Positions 62,823 to 64,000 of a stretch of DNA of 64,000 nt are shown here, in pieces. The position numbers and the translations under genes are program-made. The DNA comes from Zunongwangia profunda SM-A87 (GTDB lineage: Bacteria; Bacteroidota; Bacteroidia; Flavobacteriales; Flavobacteriaceae): assembly GCF_000023465.1 (NCBI RefSeq), contig NC_014041.1, positions 3,044,001 to 3,108,000 of the forward strand. The letters are read 5' to 3'. Position 1 is the stretch's first letter. Each line of letters starts with the position of its first letter. The notes under the pieces are model-generated. The model was given only the letters and a program-made list of their open reading frames with translations. It did not search any database and was not told the DNA's origin.

Positions 62823-64000
62823 ATGAAAGCAAGAACAACTACTCTACTAAGTTTTTGTTTTTCTGTTTGGTTACTGACTTTCCTAATGGTGAGTCCGGTT
62901 ACGGCGAAAAGCCTTCCAGCAGAAAATATTGGAGATCCTTACCAGTCTTTTAAAGGCCGGGTAATAAACTCGGTGACCGAAAAGCCAATCCAATCGGCAC
63001 ATATAAATGTAAAAGGAACAACGATTTCTACCATATCGAATGTAGATGGTGAATTTTCTTTAAAACTACCGGCAGATATGGAAGATGCGTTGATAAGTAT
63101 ATCAGCACTTGGTTATCAAACCAAAGAACTTCAGCTGGATTATTTTAAAAGGGAAAATGTAATTATTACGATGCAGGAAAGCGTACAGGAACTAGCCGAA
63201 GTAAATATTTATACCAAAGGTGACGCAACAGATCTGGTAAGAAAAATGATGCATAATCGTGATGAAAATTATGTGAGCGATGAAGCTTTAATGACTGCTT
63301 TTTATCGGGAAACCATAAAAAAAGGAAACCGTAACATTTCTTTATCTGAAGCGGTGACCGAGCTTCACAAGCAACCCTATCTTTCTAATAAAGACGACGA
63401 TATTGCAATTTTAAAAGCCAGAAAGAGCACCGATTATAAGCGTCTTGATACAGTTGCCTTAAAATTAAGGGGCGGACCTTTTAATACCCTGTATATCGAT
63501 GTGATGAAATATCCTCAATTTTTATTTGATATGGATAAATTAAACCTGTATAGCTTTAAATATGCTGAGCCTACAAAAATTGGCGAGCGATCATTGTATG
63601 TAGTCGATTTTCAAGAAATAGAACGTGAGAAACCCTGGTATTATGGCAAATTATTTATCGACAGCAAAAGTTACACGTTGGTTAAAGCTGTTTATAGTTT
63701 AAATACAGATAACCGCCAGGTGGCCAGTAGAATGTTTACCAGTAAAAAACCTAATGGGGTAAAAGTATATCCCGATAATGTACAATATCAAGTAGACTAT
63801 CGAGAAAACAATGGAAAATGGTTTTATGGCTACGGAAAAGCAGACCTCGAGTTTGTGGTAAACTGGAAGCATAAGATCTTTAATTCCCGTTACAAAATAC
63901 ATAGCGAAATGGCAATTACTGAATGGGAAGTTGCCAATATTATTGTACCTCATCATGAAGAATTTATAAAACCTGCTATCGTTATGGTAGACGATATTGA
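62823..64000 (+). CDS. Carboxypeptidase-regulatory-like domain protein, 3' truncated by window end
   Basis: The frame opens with ATG at 62823 and stays open to the last base, so the C-terminus is missing. After a signal peptide (ending near VTAKS) comes a carboxypeptidase-regulatory-like domain (about residues 43-125; FKGRVINSVTEKPI, then NVDGEFSLKLP), followed by a region starting MTAFYRETIKK, typical of large Bacteroidetes periplasmic or outer-membrane proteins with DUF5686-type or related tails. It probably acts in the envelope; no transporter motif is visible in the sequenced part. Function unknown. Confidence 0.78.
   Translation, partial: MKARTTTLLSFCFSVWLLTFLMVSPVTAKSLPAENIGDPYQSFKGRVINSVTEKPIQSAHINVKGTTISTISNVDGEFSLKLPADMEDALISISALGYQTKELQLDYFKRENVIITMQESVQELAEVNIYTKGDATDLVRKMMHNRDENYVSDEALMTAFYRETIKKGNRNISLSEAVTELHKQPYLSNKDDDIAILKARKSTDYKRLDTVALKLRGGPFNTLYIDVMKYPQFLFDMDKLNLYSFKYAEPTKIGERSLYVVDFQEIEREKPWYYGKLFIDSKSYTLVKAVYSLNTDNRQVASRMFTSKKPNGVKVYPDNVQYQVDYRENNGKWFYGYGKADLEFVVNWKHKIFNSRYKIHSEMAITEWEVANIIVPHHEEFIKPAIVMVDDI

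Noticed and set aside
63699..63956. Open frame of 85 codons on the minus strand at the window end
   Set aside because: It is antisense to the long open frame from 62823, which has a signal peptide and a recognised domain.

Overview
The window looks like chromosomal DNA from a marine-type member of the Flavobacteriaceae (Bacteroidetes), probably in the Gramella/Zunongwangia/Salegentibacter neighbourhood. The reasons are low GC, a SusE/SusF-type glycan-binding protein beside a lipoprotein GH13 amylase, a GH97 glycosidase, the LytS/LytTR style of signalling, and many copies of the Bacteroidetes -7 promoter box TAnnTTTG placed just upstream of genes. The genus is inference. No rRNA, tRNA, CRISPR array or complete insertion sequence was recognised.

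Layout. 1-2.4 kb: end of a starch-utilisation operon (SusE/F-like protein, alpha-amylase). 2.7-5.3 kb: B12-dependent ribonucleotide reductase. 5.5-6.6 kb: a frameshifted pseudogene. 6.7-14.6 kb: fatty acid hydroxylase family protein, then a galactose locus (Tat-type TIM-barrel isomerase, Nudix-type regulator, galK, galT, SSS sugar symporter, galM). 14.7-23.6 kb: two hydrolases, then an operon of FMN reductase, pabB, tilS and dsbD. 23.9-28.9 kb: aldose epimerase-like protein, DEAD-box helicase, a 35-residue basic protein, and a LytS sensor / ExbB-like protein / LytTR regulator trio. 29.1-31.8 kb: two secreted proteins, one with nine exact 14-residue YadA-head-like repeats. 32-37.6 kb: lipoamide dehydrogenase, NhaC antiporter, a peroxide-defence set (peroxiredoxin, thioredoxin, small partner, Tpx) and diacylglycerol kinase. 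37.9-43.6 kb: ftsK, lolA, an LptF/G permease and ribBA. 44-50.7 kb: nitroreductase, SanA-like protein, small membrane protein, an iron-uptake pair (PepSY protein, TonB receptor) and a HAD phosphatase. 50.7-50.9 kb: a MITE-like remnant. 50.9-58.1 kb: secreted protein, L,D-transpeptidase, SDR, GH97, and a SerB-SerA fusion. 58.4-64 kb: sbcD, sbcC and a carboxypeptidase-regulatory-domain protein cut by the window end.

The most notable system is the galactose regulon. Four copies of a 19-bp inverted repeat, AAGCGTA-N5-TACGCTT with variation, occur only at this locus: before the TIM-barrel gene, directly before the regulator, in the galK promoter, and before the symporter. The neighbouring regulator has a degenerate Nudix box fused to a C-terminal DNA-binding region, so it probably senses a sugar-related ligand rather than hydrolysing a nucleotide. 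Together the genes would import galactose (SSS symporter), set its anomer (GalM) and feed it into the Leloir pathway (GalK, GalT). The TIM-barrel protein is an unexplained extra member.

Other notable points are a GTP cyclohydrolase II domain in RibBA that has lost all three zinc cysteines, a Tpx without its usual resolving cysteine, several TTG or GTG starts, and start sites that can be corrected from overlapping promoter boxes.
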